Part shown: positions 33,816-43,233 of the stretch, in pieces
Layout of the letters: the number at the start of each line of letters is the position of its first letter
How positions within the stretch are numbered: position 1 is the first letter of the stretch
NCBI RefSeq assembly: GCF_016401385.1
Contig: NZ_JAEACF010000001.1
Span: 2,604,001-2,668,000 of the forward strand
Source of the DNA: Fictibacillus halophilus
GTDB lineage: Bacteria; Bacillota; Bacilli; Bacillales; Fictibacillaceae
DNA: 64,000 nucleotides
Reading direction: 5' to 3'
Translations under genes and position numbers: made by a program
The notes under the pieces: model-generated
Databases searched by the model: none
Told to the model about the DNA's origin: nothing
Seen by the model: only the letters and a program-made list of their open reading frames with translations

Positions 33816-34676
33816 TTAGGGCTTGCGGGCTTTAATCACGATTCCGTTACCTGAAGGGTCTTTTAACAAAATATTTTCCGATTCTATATGATATGGAACT
33901 TTCTCACGTTCTAGAGCACTTAAAACTTTTTCGACCTCCAACCTCGATGGAACGATAATTTCATAATGAAGAAGACCTGTAACATCCTCTTGGTTGGATA
34001 CTGCATCGCGGCCGTTCCAAATATTGACCGCGATATGATGATGATATCCTCCTGCGGAGATAAATAAGGCGTGGTTCCCCATCCTCGTCTGTTCTTCGAA
34101 ACCTAATACGTTCATGTAGAAATTTTCAGCTTCACCTATATGGATTACATTCAGATGCACATGTCCCATGACCGTGTTTTCTGGCAGACGACTCCAAGAC
34201 TTTGAATCTCTCTCTGCTAAAAGACTTTGTACATCTAAAGGTTCGCTGACGGCTGGTAATTTTCCTCTTTCATCTCGTACCCAATCTTCACGGTCAACAT
34301 CTCTATAAATTTCAATTCCATTGTTTTCGGGATCTTGTAAATAGATCGCTTCACTAAACTTATGATTAGATGCTCCTAACAGTTGTGTATTTGTTTCAAT
34401 AAAATGGTAAAGAACATTTGCAAGATCTTTTCTAGTTGGGACAAGCAACGCTAAGTGATATAGACCTGCACTTTTCATTGGTCGTTGATGAAGCTCAGGA
34501 TTACTTTCTAATATGATAAGTGGCGTTATGCCATCTGCAGTTAATTCCACGCTAGTTTTTCGTTTTGTTAAAATCTGTAGACCAATTGTTTCAGTATAGA
34601 AGTGAACAAGTTTCTCCAAATTTTTTACTTTTAAAGACACACTTCCAATATGAGTTTCTTCATGAATGGGGCTCAT
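33816..34676 (-). CDS. catE: Two-domain VOC protein, CatE-like catechol 2,3-dioxygenase
   Basis: 286 residues with two vicinal-oxygen-chelate modules (about 8-125 and 168-283). Metal ligands expected for extradiol dioxygenases are present in the second module: His173 region (GHVHLNVIH), the HHHIAVN histidines and a late Glu (LLHYEIIVP). The overall length and layout agree with CatE of Bacillus subtilis, a catechol 2,3-dioxygenase. No other aromatic degradation gene is next to it, so the natural substrate is unproven and another glyoxalase-fold activity is possible. Start ATG follows GAAGGG. Confidence 0.8.
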   Translation of the reverse strand: MSPIHEETHIGSVSLKVKNLEKLVHFYTETIGLQILTKRKTSVELTADGITPLIILESNPELHQRPMKSAGLYHLALLVPTRKDLANVLYHFIETNTQLLGASNHKFSEAIYLQDPENNGIEIYRDVDREDWVRDERGKLPAVSEPLDVQSLLAERDSKSWSRLPENTVMGHVHLNVIHIGEAENFYMNVLGFEEQTRMGNHALFISAGGYHHHIAVNIWNGRDAVSNQEDVTGLLHYEIIVPSRLEVEKVLSALEREKVPYHIESENILLKDPSGNGIVIKARKP

Positions 34677-34791
34677 CTATTACCCTTCTTTCCTATTTAA
34701 TAGTGGTTATCATAAACGTTATACGTTATTTAATTACTTTATGTAAGTTATTATAGAATAGTTATTAACAAACTTCAACTAGCAAATAGAG

Positions 34792-34823
34792 AATAGAAAA
34801 GGAGGCTGATCGTATCAGCCTCC
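34792..34823 (-). terminator. Terminator of moaA
   Basis: Perfect 9-base stem GGAGGCTGA / TCAGCCTCC at 34801-34823, then TTTTCTATT on the minus strand. It overlaps the moaA stop. Confidence 0.85.
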
Positions 34824-35834
34824 AATATAGGACATTTCTATTTTTTTTCTTTCACTCATTCCCTGTTCTTTTCTTTCATCTGAATAACGGTCAGAACGAT
34901 TTCGCCATATTTGAACAATTCGATTGTAAAGATCCTCGTCAGAAGCGCCTTCTCGAACAAATTCTTTTAGATCAGTCCCTTTCCCTGTAAAAAGGCACGT
35001 GTATACTTTTCCGTCTGCAGACAATCTTGCTCTTGTACAAGTCGAACAAAACGTATCACTGATCGAAGAAATAATCCCAATCTCACCTTGACCATCAGCA
35101 TATTGGTATCGTTTTGCAACTTCTCCATAATACTTTCGATCAACTGGTTTTAACGGCATCTCTGAATCAATCATGTTTAGGATTTCATTCTTTGATACGA
35201 CTTCATCCCAATTCCAACCGTTTGAGGTGCCTACATCCATATACTCGATAAAACGCAATACAAATGGGGTATTTTTAAAATAACGAGCCATCGGGAGAAT
35301 CGCTTTATCGTTAATCTCCTTTTTCACCATCATATTTATTTTGACCGCAAGACCGGCTTCATGTGCGGCTTCCATTCCTTTTAATACAGGTGATACACCT
35401 ACACCACGCCCGTTTATATAGCCAAACAAATCGTCGTCAAGCGTATCCAAACTCACCGTTACTCTGTCCATTCCTGCCTGCTTTAAAAAAACAGCCATCT
35501 TTGGAAGAAGCACGCCGTTAGTCGTTAATGCAATATCTCGAATTCCTTCAATGGCTCGAAGACGTTTCAACAGGTCAGGCAGATTTTTTCGAAGTAGGGG
35601 TTCCCCGCCAGTAATCCGAATCTTCTCCACGCCTGCTCTTGCAAACTGTGAGGCAATACGAACAATCTCATCGAACGATAATAGCTCAGTCGGAGTTAAG
35701 AATGGGTAATCTGGTCCGAAAATTTCTTTAGGCATACAATAGGTACACCGAAAATTACATTGATCGGTTACCGAGATCCGCAAATCCTGAAGCGGTCGAT
35801 GCAAACGATCAGTGATTCCATTACTTTTATTCAT
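34815..35834 (-). CDS. moaA: GTP 3',8-cyclase MoaA
   Basis: 339 residues. MoaA is the radical-SAM enzyme that opens molybdenum cofactor synthesis by rearranging GTP with MoaC. The N-terminal 4Fe-4S motif CNFRCTYC gives Cys26, Cys30 and Cys33; the SAM motif GGEPLL and the second cluster [18 protein letters not shown] are present, and the chain ends in the essential GG. Only a weak ribosome site is visible ahead of ATG 35834. No other moa or moe gene is in the window, so its partners are encoded elsewhere. Confidence 0.95.
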   Translation of the reverse strand: MNKSNGITDRLHRPLQDLRISVTDQCNFRCTYCMPKEIFGPDYPFLTPTELLSFDEIVRIASQFARAGVEKIRITGGEPLLRKNLPDLLKRLRAIEGIRDIALTTNGVLLPKMAVFLKQAGMDRVTVSLDTLDDDLFGYINGRGVGVSPVLKGMEAAHEAGLAVKINMMVKKEINDKAILPMARYFKNTPFVLRFIEYMDVGTSNGWNWDEVVSKNEILNMIDSEMPLKPVDRKYYGEVAKRYQYADGQGEIGIISSISDTFCSTCTRARLSADGKVYTCLFTGKGTDLKEFVREGASDEDLYNRIVQIWRNRSDRYSDERKEQGMSERKKIEMSYIGG

Positions 35835-36119
35835 CTCATCACATCATTTGTTTTAGTATTTTTATCAATGTACCACGAATAAAAGGAAGTTAAAACCAGA
35901 ACAACCTACAATATTCTGTTTCTTTTAAAAGGAAGAGATTAGTTCATAATCACTATTTGAGCTTTTAAATAGATCATTATTACCAATTTTTTCTTATTGT
36001 ACTTCTTGATTCCTTGTTCCCACGGCCTTTTATGATCATACCGAATATTTAATCATTTCCTTTTTCTTGTTGCACTTGTTTATTGGTTAGTAAAATGTTA
36101 CGATAAAAAAGAATTATTT
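35835..36119. other. Gene-free AT-rich stretch
   Basis: Between moaA and the cold-shock gene. I see no reading frame with a ribosome site and no strong hairpin; it should contain the divergent promoters of moaA and the cold-shock gene. Confidence 0.5.
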
Positions 36120-36147
36120 TTGTTCGATTGTACAGGTAACCTATTAT
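36120..36147 (+). promoter_or_regulatory. Candidate promoter of the cold-shock gene
   Basis: TTGTTC, 16-base spacer, TATTAT. It would give a 5' leader of about 55 bases before ATG 36210. A second weak pair, TTGTTT and TACGAT, lies about 50 bases further upstream. Confidence 0.45.
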
Positions 36148-36209
36148 CTTGATATTTTTGAGCAGAGATAGTATTATTGTGCGGATTGGCACGACAGGAG
36201 GCAACAAAA

Positions 36210-36410
36210 ATGGAACAAGGTAAGGTTAAATGGTTTAACGCAGAAAAAGGTTTCGGATTCATCGAGCGCGAAGGTGGAGACGATGTATTCGTACACTTCT
36301 CAGCTATCCAAGCTGACGGTTTCAAATCTTTAGACGAAGGTCAAGACGTAACGTTCGAAGTTGAACAAGGACAACGCGGACCTCAAGCTACTAACGTACG
36401 TAAAGCATAA
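36210..36410 (+). CDS. cspB: Cold-shock protein (CspB family)
   Basis: 66 residues, a single five-stranded OB-fold. The nucleic-acid binding motifs are KGFGFI (RNP1) and VFVHF (RNP2), in a chain starting [14 protein letters not shown]. It binds single-stranded RNA or DNA and acts as an RNA chaperone. ATG 36210 follows AGGAGGCAACAAAA; an in-frame GTG at 36177 is ignored. Which of the csp paralogues it is (B, C or D) cannot be told, so the symbol means the family. A strong terminator follows. Confidence 0.92.
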   Translation: MEQGKVKWFNAEKGFGFIEREGGDDVFVHFSAIQADGFKSLDEGQDVTFEVEQGQRGPQATNVRKA

Positions 36411-36424
36411 TAACCCAATATATA

Positions 36425-36464
36425 AACAGGACTCTTGAAAAAGAGGCCTGTTTTTTTTTTTTTT
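36425..36464 (+). terminator. Terminator of the cold-shock gene
   Basis: Stem AACAGG-A-CTCT / AGAG-G-CCTGTT followed by a run of about 14 T. Confidence 0.9.
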
Positions 36465-36595
36465 GCACATCCATCGCCAAATCTCACTCCTATTTAGATG
36501 TTTTATGCTTTTAAATTTTTTTTCAGTAAATTCAAACATATACTAATTATTTTTGTTAAAATACATTTAACGTCTTAAACAATTAGGAGTTCAAA

Positions 36596-37492
36596 ATGGA
36601 TCTTCAAACGAAGCAGATACAAGATCAGATTGAAATCGGTACACGAATTTCTGAAAATGCACCTCAAATTGCAGAGAAGATCATGATTAACATACAAAAT
36701 AGCAATGCATATGTTTCTCTTCAACAAAATGCTCCTATGAATGCGTACGAGGAACTTCAACAATCTATATTATTCATTCGTTTAATTGGTGATGCTGTTT
36801 CTGGAAAGGTTTCAGATTCTAGAAAAACGATTTTCGAGTGGGGAGAAAACATCGGCATGCTTGCCGTTCATTCTGGCCAGCCGCTCGATACGACACTTGA
36901 GAGTACATCTTTTTATCGCGAAGTTATATGGGATTTTATAAAAGAAGAAGGTTCGCTGCAATCGATGTCTTTGGAGTCAGTATTGCATATTTCAACGACG
37001 ATCAATCCGATGATTGATTTCGCAGTACAAGCATTCAGTAAGTCATATGTGAATAATTACAGAGAAATGACGAAACAATTCCATCTCTCCCTTCAAGAAC
37101 TATCCGTTCCTGTTGTGCCTCTTTTTCCAGGAGTAGCCGTTCTGCCTGTAGTCGGTGATATCGATACGAACCGCGCTAAGCTCTTAATTGAATCGACACT
37201 GCAGCAGTGCCTGGATCATGAAATTACTTCCCTAGTCATCGATTTATCGGGTGTCAGTTACATCGATACGATGGTTGCTCACCGTCTCTTCCAGCTTGTT
37301 TCTACATTAAAACTATTAGGCGTCAAAACTACTTTAACAGGATTAAGCCCGGAGATTGCACAAACATCTGTAAGCTTAAATTTAGATTTTGATGAGATTA
37401 CGTTAAAAGGGAACCTGCTTCAAGCACTTGCTGACTTCGGGTACGGTAAATTGGATAATACAAGTAAATCCCATAAAAAGAACAGACTCTAA
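36596..37492 (+). CDS. RsbR-type stressosome protein with C-terminal STAS domain
   Basis: 298 residues. The N-terminal 150 residues are helical, like the non-haem globin sensor half of RsbR paralogues; the STAS domain starts near PVVPLFPGVAVLPVVGDID and contains LVIDLSGVSYIDTMVAHRL, with the Thr that RsbT phosphorylates, and the second Thr region in TTLTGLSPEIAQT. RsbR paralogues form the stressosome, which releases RsbT to activate SigB. The gene is alone, far from rsbST, as in the dispersed RsbRB/C/D paralogues of Bacillus subtilis. Start ATG follows TTAGGAG. Confidence 0.88.
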   Translation: MDLQTKQIQDQIEIGTRISENAPQIAEKIMINIQNSNAYVSLQQNAPMNAYEELQQSILFIRLIGDAVSGKVSDSRKTIFEWGENIGMLAVHSGQPLDTTLESTSFYREVIWDFIKEEGSLQSMSLESVLHISTTINPMIDFAVQAFSKSYVNNYREMTKQFHLSLQELSVPVVPLFPGVAVLPVVGDIDTNRAKLLIESTLQQCLDHEITSLVIDLSGVSYIDTMVAHRLFQLVSTLKLLGVKTTLTGLSPEIAQTSVSLNLDFDEITLKGNLLQALADFGYGKLDNTSKSHKKNRL

Positions 37493-37510
37493 TTCAGGGT
37501 CTGTTTTAAT
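37481..37510. terminator. Terminator between RsbR paralogue and MetOD1 gene
   Basis: Stem AACAGAC / GTCTGTT (37481-37487 with 37499-37505) with T run; it overlaps the RsbR stop. Confidence 0.75.
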
Positions 37511-37514
37511 TATT

Positions 37515-38138
37515 TTAGGAGTTTGAACGTTTCAACTCATCTAGTTCTTTTAAAAGTGACTCCACCATATCATCACATTTTTTCAGCTCATTATTGAGCA
37601 TGCTAATGGTTTCTTCTTCCCAAGAAAAGGGATCACCGTTTTCAGGTGTGACTGGAATGTCTTGATAAACATCCCCTGGTTCTCGGTCATCTGGCTGAAA
37701 ATAAATCGCTACTTCACAGTTAGGACTACCTAATGCTATCCTTTGACGCAATGAAACTTTTCCATAACCAAATTTTCGTGCTGCTATTCCTCCAAATACA
37801 CTGGATGTCATTTTGCATAAGTGCGGTGCATCCTTAACAAATTCCCCGAAAGGACACTCTTTTGCACGAACTATTACATGGTCAGGCTTTACACTGACAA
37901 TCTCAAAATGCCCGCCGATGGAATTTTTCAAATCCACTATGACGTGAACGTAATGATCAACCGTCCAGTCCAATGGATTATCATAAAACCTCTCAATCCA
38001 TTCACCAGTACGCAGACCGAGCTGCTCGATATATCTTTCGGCAGCGGGACCAATTGATTTTTTATGAATGTGGGCATATTGAGTAATGAGTTTTGCTAAA
38101 AAAGTGTGTCCATTCAATTCACCTTTTGAAAGGTTCAT
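37515..38138 (-). CDS. Methanogen output domain 1 (MetOD1)-like protein
   Basis: 207 residues. The cysteine pattern ECPFGEFVKDAPHLC ... GGIAARKFGYGK ... GSPNCEVAIYF matches the MetOD1 domain, a predicted signalling output module with metal- or ligand-binding cysteines, related to V4R-type folds. The last 40 residues form a Glu/Lys/Leu-rich coiled coil (NNELKKCDDMVESLLKEL). The start ATG lies 10 bases after AAAGGG. It is convergent with the RsbR paralogue; a link between them is only suggested by adjacency. Confidence 0.65.
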   Translation of the reverse strand: MNLSKGELNGHTFLAKLITQYAHIHKKSIGPAAERYIEQLGLRTGEWIERFYDNPLDWTVDHYVHVIVDLKNSIGGHFEIVSVKPDHVIVRAKECPFGEFVKDAPHLCKMTSSVFGGIAARKFGYGKVSLRQRIALGSPNCEVAIYFQPDDREPGDVYQDIPVTPENGDPFSWEEETISMLNNELKKCDDMVESLLKELDELKRSNS

Positions 38139-38348
38139 ACTGCATCTACCCTTTCTATTGTATTACATGCTGTTTCACTTATTTTGGCAAGATATGGACA
38201 ACACTCTTTGGATACCCGAATGAGATGGTTTAAAACATTATTTTACTTATCAAAGTAAATAAATTATGACTTTTGCTATTAGATTCTACTATCTACTTTT
38301 TTTATTAAGATAATTTCTAGTTTTTACTAGTGTTCTATCTCGAATAAC

Positions 38349-38390
38349 TAAAAAACCAAAAGCTGCTTAAAGCTCAGCTCTTGGTTTTTA
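38349..38390 (-). terminator. Terminator of the APC permease gene
   Basis: Stem AAAAACCAA / TTGGTTTTT with an inner AAGCTG / CAGCT(C) extension and U run on the minus strand. Confidence 0.85.
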
Positions 38391-38403
38391 TTTGCTATGA
38401 TAC

Positions 38404-39798
38404 TTATTTATTTAAATGTGAATGTTTTTTAGAATATAAGAAATAAAGAGCTGCTCCTATACCTAACCAGATGATAAATCGAATCCAAGTGTCCTGATCA
38501 AGCTGAATCATCAAAAAGCCACAGAACAGAATTGCCAGAATTGGAATAAACGGTACTCCTGGACAACGGAACGCACGTGGTAAGTCCGGCTGCGTTTTTC
38601 GAAGTACAAGAACAGCTACTGATACTAATATAAATGCTGAAAGTGTCCCGATGTTTACTAGTTTAGCAAGTTCATCTAACGGAATCAGGGCACCCATTAA
38701 ACCTGCAACTATCCCAAAGAACCAAGTTGAACCGTATGGTGTGCGATATTTAGTATGAACCGTTCTAAAGAACTTTGGTAACAGTCCATCACGGCTCATT
38801 GCATAAGATACACGTGTTTGGCCGTATAGCATAACGAGCATAACTGTTGTCATCCCCAAAATAGCCCCAACATCGATAATACCTGCTACCCAGTTTTGGC
38901 CAGCAACTTGAAGGACGAGTGAAATCGGATGATCCTCGTTTCCTTTAAAATCTGCAAAAGGAACAACGCCGGTCATAATTCCCGTTACAATCACATAAAG
39001 AATCGTACAGATTAATAAAGAATACATGATACCTTTAGGCAGATCACGATTAGGATTCTTCGTTTCTTCAGCAGCTGATGCAATGGCATCAAATCCGATA
39101 AAAGCAAAGAATACTAGTGCTGCTGCTGCAAAGATTCCATCAAAGCCGAATGGTGTGAACGGTGTCCAGTTGTCTGGTTTAACATATCCAACTCCTACAA
39201 CGATGAATAGAATAACAACAGCAACTTTAATAACAACCATGATGTTGTTTACACGTTTAGATTGTTTTACACCTACGGAAAGTAAGAAAGTAATTAACAT
39301 AACAATTAAAAATGCAGGAAGATTAAAATACGTTGTTACGTTCTCAACCGCACCTGGTGCAGCAGTTAAAGAAGTTGGTATGTTGATGCCAAAGCCTTTC
39401 AATAGTGACTGAAAATACCCTGACCAGCCTACTGATACCGCACTAACAGCTAGCAAGTATTCTAAAATTAGATCCCATCCAATAATCCATGCGAGAAATT
39501 CACCCATTGTCGCATATGTGTAGGTATATACAGATCCTGATACAGGTACTGTAGATGCGAACTCTGCATACGAAAGTGCTGCAAATAAACATGCTAATCC
39601 TGCGATAATAAATGAAACAATAAGTGCTGGCCCTGCTGTGAGTGCTCCAGTTCCTGTTAGAACAAAGATACCTGTTCCAATAATGGCACCTATTCCTAAC
39701 ATCGTAAGATCCCAAGTGCCCAGCTCTTTGTTTAGTGTCGTACCTGTTTTTGAAGCTGCTACTAAATCTGCAATGCTTTTCTTTCTAAAGATACTCAT
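38404..39798 (-). CDS. APC-family amino acid permease (YfnA type)
   Basis: 464 residues, 12 hydrophobic segments. The consensus amphipathic region of APC transporters is GIGAIIGTGIFVLTG near residue 40 and the family's FFAFIGFDAIASAAEETKNPNRDLP motif (residues split here) follows in segment 6. It resembles the cationic amino-acid transporter branch and YfnA of Bacillus subtilis. ATG 39798 has GGAGGGGGCTTTT ahead; the longer TTG frame starts inside that site. A LysR regulator is divergently encoded 395 bp away and may control it. Confidence 0.88.
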   Translation of the reverse strand: MSIFRKKSIADLVAASKTGTTLNKELGTWDLTMLGIGAIIGTGIFVLTGTGALTAGPALIVSFIIAGLACLFAALSYAEFASTVPVSGSVYTYTYATMGEFLAWIIGWDLILEYLLAVSAVSVGWSGYFQSLLKGFGINIPTSLTAAPGAVENVTTYFNLPAFLIVMLITFLLSVGVKQSKRVNNIMVVIKVAVVILFIVVGVGYVKPDNWTPFTPFGFDGIFAAAALVFFAFIGFDAIASAAEETKNPNRDLPKGIMYSLLICTILYVIVTGIMTGVVPFADFKGNEDHPISLVLQVAGQNWVAGIIDVGAILGMTTVMLVMLYGQTRVSYAMSRDGLLPKFFRTVHTKYRTPYGSTWFFGIVAGLMGALIPLDELAKLVNIGTLSAFILVSVAVLVLRKTQPDLPRAFRCPGVPFIPILAILFCGFLMIQLDQDTWIRFIIWLGIGAALYFLYSKKHSHLNK

Positions 39799-40192
39799 AA
39801 AAGCCCCCTCCAAAAGTTGTGAATTATCTATAAATTTAATTATATTCCATAATTCTTAATTTTTCGACATTTTTTTATTACGCATCTATTCGTTTTCACT
39901 GTTTCGCATTGTATCCTTATTAAACGCGAAAGAACCTATATATTTTTATATAGCATTTATCTCCTTCTAACCCTCATTAGACTCCATAAAATGGAGGTTA
40001 CTTCAACATTTATACCTGTGAGTAAACTCCTAATCCAATTCTTTTAATTCTTATAATTTATTTGTTGAAACTGAAAACTCTTAATAAATTTCCTTGTCTA
40101 AATTTCTTTAAATCTCACAAATAATACTTTATTTAAGATAAAATGAATTTAAATTCTCTTAGTTAAACACAGCTTAAATAAAGGAGATAACG
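39799..40192. other. Divergent intergenic region permease/LysR gene
   Basis: No gene seen. The region is AT-rich and should hold both promoters and, if the regulator controls the permease, a LysR-type T-N11-A operator; I could not single one out with confidence. Confidence 0.4.
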
Positions 40193-41092
40193 ATGAACTT
40201 AGAACAAATGAAATATATTGTAGAAGTGGCCAAAGAAAGCTCCATTACGAAGGCGGCAGACAAACTACACCTATCTCCTTCAGCAATATCACAATCGATT
40301 ACCCAGCTCGAAAAAGAGTTTGGCGTTACCATTTTCACTCGATCTAGACAAGGTACGATTCCTACTACAGATGGTAAATTTATCGTATCAAAAGCTTATG
40401 AGATTCTTAAGAAGATGCAAGAGCTTCATGAAGAATTAGCGGATAAACAACATGCTAAAAAACATGTATTAAGGGTGGGATGTGCACCGGCACTCATGTA
40501 CATCGTGTATGATGCCTTCTTATTGTTTCATGAGCAATTCCCTGAAACGAACGTAATGATTCGTGAGATCGATCAAGATCATATATTAGAGGAAATGAAG
40601 AACGGACATATTGACATTGGTTTAAGCCCGTTTACGGATTATGAGGTATCCAACCTTCAGCATGAAAAAGGAGTAGGCTATGAACTTTTGTATACAGGAC
40701 ACGTTTGTGTTTGTGCAGGCAAGAAATCTTCCTTGTACTACAAAGATTTTCTTACGCCAGATGAGTTAAGTGATGAAAAACTAGTGATCTATAATTCTAA
40801 AGGCGGTATCACATTTAATGATAAGTACGTAAAGAACGAACAAATCTTGTTCTCATCGAATAATATTGAAGTCATGCGTTCGGCCATTTTGGATGGGCAT
40901 GCTTTTTCCTTTGTTTTTAATTTTACGTTCAAAAACAATGCGGATGTAAAAAACGGCAATTTAGCCATTATCCCATTCAAGCAACCTGACTTGATCTACC
41001 AAGATTTCTGGACACTGTATCCTTTAACAAAAGGACTATCCATAGAAGCGAAAGAATTTAAAGAAAAAGTTAAGCATCTTTTAGATCAGTAA
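40193..41092 (+). CDS. LysR-family transcriptional regulator
   Basis: 299 residues. The winged helix-turn-helix is at the N-terminus (YIVEVAKESSITKAADKLH, then SPSAISQSITQLEKEFG and IFTRSRQGTIPT), followed by the effector-binding domain from about residue 90. LysR proteins usually act on a divergently transcribed target, here the APC permease gene, in response to a small ligand, perhaps an amino acid. Start ATG follows AAAGGAG. The effector cannot be read from sequence. Confidence 0.88.
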   Translation: MNLEQMKYIVEVAKESSITKAADKLHLSPSAISQSITQLEKEFGVTIFTRSRQGTIPTTDGKFIVSKAYEILKKMQELHEELADKQHAKKHVLRVGCAPALMYIVYDAFLLFHEQFPETNVMIREIDQDHILEEMKNGHIDIGLSPFTDYEVSNLQHEKGVGYELLYTGHVCVCAGKKSSLYYKDFLTPDELSDEKLVIYNSKGGITFNDKYVKNEQILFSSNNIEVMRSAILDGHAFSFVFNFTFKNNADVKNGNLAIIPFKQPDLIYQDFWTLYPLTKGLSIEAKEFKEKVKHLLDQ

Positions 41093-41101
41093 TTATAATT
41101 T

Positions 41102-41281
41102 CTATTTAACAGTTGGATCCTCCATTATTTTTTTTTGATAAAGATAGATCAGTTTGTCCAGCTTCTGACTCTGTTTAACGAGATCAGCATCTGAAAAATC
41201 ATTGGAGCTTGGTTTAAGATCATACATTTCTTGACGACAGATTTTAATTTCTTGCAATAATATACTCAGATCCACATCCAT
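41102..41281 (-). CDS. Spo0E-like aspartyl-phosphate phosphatase
   Basis: 59 residues, so short that it can be overlooked. The chain MDVDLSILLQEIKICRQEMY is a first amphipathic helix, and DLVKQSQKLDKLIYLYQKK contains the Spo0E signature S-Q-x-L-D-x-L-I in the second helix. Members dephosphorylate Spo0A-phosphate and so delay sporulation. The ribosome site AAAGGAAA lies ahead of ATG 41281. It is convergent with the LysR gene, whose stop is 10 bp away. The signature makes the family firm; the exact target is inferred. Confidence 0.85.
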   Translation of the reverse strand: MDVDLSILLQEIKICRQEMYDLKPSSNDFSDADLVKQSQKLDKLIYLYQKKIMEDPTVK

Positions 41282-41431
41282 GATTGATTTTCCTTTCTAT
41301 CTAAACAATACTTCCAAATAATTGGATATGCATTTATGATAGTTGTTGTTTGTTTCTATGTAAATTTAGAAATAGTTAAAGACCACTAAACTATTCTTAA
41401 TGTATCTTAGTCAATGTTGTTCTTGGAAGTG

Positions 41432-41560
41432 GTTGATTTCCATTTCGGGTGCTCGCTTTCCGGGGGGCGTGCGGTGAGCCACCTTGGCGCTTTGCGCCAT
41501 AAGGTGTCTCACCTGGCACACTAATCCCCCAGGAGTCTCCCACCCTACACTCCAATCAAC
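41432..41560 (+). repeat. Palindromic dispersed intergenic repeat, copy D
   Basis: GTTGATT to AATCAAC, 129 bp, same orientation as copy A. The core reads CTTTCCGGGGGGCGTGCGG, GTGAGCCACC, then GGTGTCTCACCTGGCACAC. Middle TTGGCGCTTTGCGCC forms an extra small hairpin. It lies in the gap between the Spo0E-like gene and the ger operon. Confidence 0.85.
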
Positions 41561-41596
41561 TTTTCAATGATGTCTTTTAAGATAACAAAAAACTTA

Positions 41597-41638
41597 AAAA
41601 GAGAAGCTCCATTCATGCTTAAGGGCTTCTTTTTTCTT
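41597..41638 (+). terminator. Terminator ahead of the ger operon
   Basis: AAAGAGAAGCTC pairs with GGGCTTCTTTT and runs into a T tract. It isolates the ger operon from upstream transcription, including any RNA spanning repeat D. Confidence 0.65.
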
Positions 41639-41677
41639 TTGCACGTCTCTGTATATTTTCTCTTCTAACCTCTTAAA

Positions 41678-41709
41678 GGAATAAACACCTCTTTCAATGG
41701 ACATACCTA
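41678..41709 (+). promoter_or_regulatory. SigG-type promoter of the ger operon
   Basis: GGAATA (41678-41683), 18-base spacer, CATACCTA (41702-41709). This is close to the forespore SigG consensus TGAATA N17-18 CATACTA and lies 27 bp ahead of the first ger codon, as expected for germinant receptor genes. Confidence 0.7.
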
Positions 41710-41736
41710 GTAAAAAAACGAGGGAGGTCCTTTGCT

Positions 41737-43230
41737 TTGAAAAAAGAGGAAAGTCCACATACAGACTACTCCCTATTAAGTAATAGTCTTTCTAGTAATC
41801 TGGAACAGATCCAAACCACGCTCGGTCCAACACCTGATTTAAAAGTTTTACGCTATGAAATCAGAAGTGAACACTTAATCATTTTGTATATGGCTGACCT
41901 AGTTGATTCAGATAAGCTGCAGAACATACTAAAATCAATCAAATATATAAGATACGCACCACCTGTCGATTTGCCACTATTTGAGCAAATGTATTCAGAT
42001 ATCTATCTCATCGCTCAAACCGCTAAATTATCAAAAATGAATGATGTGATCAACCACCTATTAAACGGCAAAACCATTATCTTAATGGATTCCGTAAGCG
42101 AAGGCTTTAGTGTGGATACGTATGGCGGTAAAGTTCGAGCTATCGAGGAACCACAAACTGAATCTCTTATTCGTGGACCTAAAGTAAGTTTTACAGAAGA
42201 GATCGGTGTCAATATTGCAATGATTCGTAGACAAATCACAGATAAAAGCTTGAAGGTAGAAAGCTTTGTGATTGGTGAACGAGGAAAGAAAAAAGTAGCT
42301 TTGTTATATATTGGAGATGTAATCAATCCTGCAATTGTAGAAGAAGCAAGACATCGTCTACAACATATAAGTATTGATGCACCTATCGATTCTGGAATTA
42401 TCGAACAATCGATAGAAGACAACTTTATGTCTCCCTTTCCGCAATTTATTAGTACGGAGCGTCCTGATAAAGTTGCACTCTCTCTTTTGCAAGGAAGATT
42501 AGCGATCATTCCTGACCAGACCGCAAACGCACTGATCGCACCCATTTCAATCCTGGATACGGTTCAGTCACCTGAAGATTATTATGAAAGATGGCACATC
42601 GGGTCACTGCTACGCATGCTTCGTGCATTCGCCGTTTTTATCTCATTATTTCTTCCATCCTTTTATATAGCCCTTGTTTCTTTTCATCAAGGCTTAATTC
42701 CGTCACGTCTTGCTTTTTCAATAGCCGCTTCGCGTGAAGGGGTTCCTTTTCCAGCATTTGTTGAAGCTCTGATGATGGCCATCACGATGGAACTTCTACG
42801 GGAAGCAGGACTGCGCCTTCCGAAACCCATCGGACAAACGATCGGTATCGTAGGAGGAATCGTAATTGGAGAAGCTGCTGTTCAAGCTGGAATTGTTAGC
42901 ACAGTCATGGTCATCGTAATTGCTATCACAGCGATCGCTTCTTTTACATTGCCGGTCTATAGCATGGGTGTAACTTATAGAATTCTCTTGTTCAGCTTCA
43001 TTTTTGCTGCTGGCATGATGGGACTCTATGGAATCTCACTCGCTTTTATCGTACTTGTCATCCATATAGTCAATCTGACCAGTCTAGGTATTCCTTACGC
43101 TGCACCTCTTGCACCTATCTTTATCAACGACTGGAAAGAGCTATTCGTACGCTTGCCCATCTCATTTATTAAAAAAAGACCTGTTTTCTTAGATCCTGTA
43201 GATGAAGTCCGTTCAGAGAAAGAGGAATAA
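41737..43230 (+). CDS. Spore germination protein, GerA-family A subunit
   Basis: 497 residues. The N-terminal 280 residues form the soluble germinant-binding half; the C-terminal half has about five hydrophobic helices beginning after WHIGSLLRMLRAFAVFIS, with the family blocks PSFYIALVSFHQGLIPSRLAF and LPKPIGQTIGIVGG (short parts of them). Together with B and C subunits it makes a nutrient-gated ion channel in the spore inner membrane. Start is TTG 41737 after GGGAGGTCC. First gene of gerA-B-C-like operon; the germinant cannot be predicted. Confidence 0.93.
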   Translation: MKKEESPHTDYSLLSNSLSSNLEQIQTTLGPTPDLKVLRYEIRSEHLIILYMADLVDSDKLQNILKSIKYIRYAPPVDLPLFEQMYSDIYLIAQTAKLSKMNDVINHLLNGKTIILMDSVSEGFSVDTYGGKVRAIEEPQTESLIRGPKVSFTEEIGVNIAMIRRQITDKSLKVESFVIGERGKKKVALLYIGDVINPAIVEEARHRLQHISIDAPIDSGIIEQSIEDNFMSPFPQFISTERPDKVALSLLQGRLAIIPDQTANALIAPISILDTVQSPEDYYERWHIGSLLRMLRAFAVFISLFLPSFYIALVSFHQGLIPSRLAFSIAASREGVPFPAFVEALMMAITMELLREAGLRLPKPIGQTIGIVGGIVIGEAAVQAGIVSTVMVIVIAITAIASFTLPVYSMGVTYRILLFSFIFAAGMMGLYGISLAFIVLVIHIVNLTSLGIPYAAPLAPIFINDWKELFVRLPISFIKKRPVFLDPVDEVRSEKEE

Positions 43231-43233
43231 ACT

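Noticed and set aside
42015..42545. 176-codon minus-strand frame
   Set aside because: Antisense to the germination A-subunit gene with no start signals.
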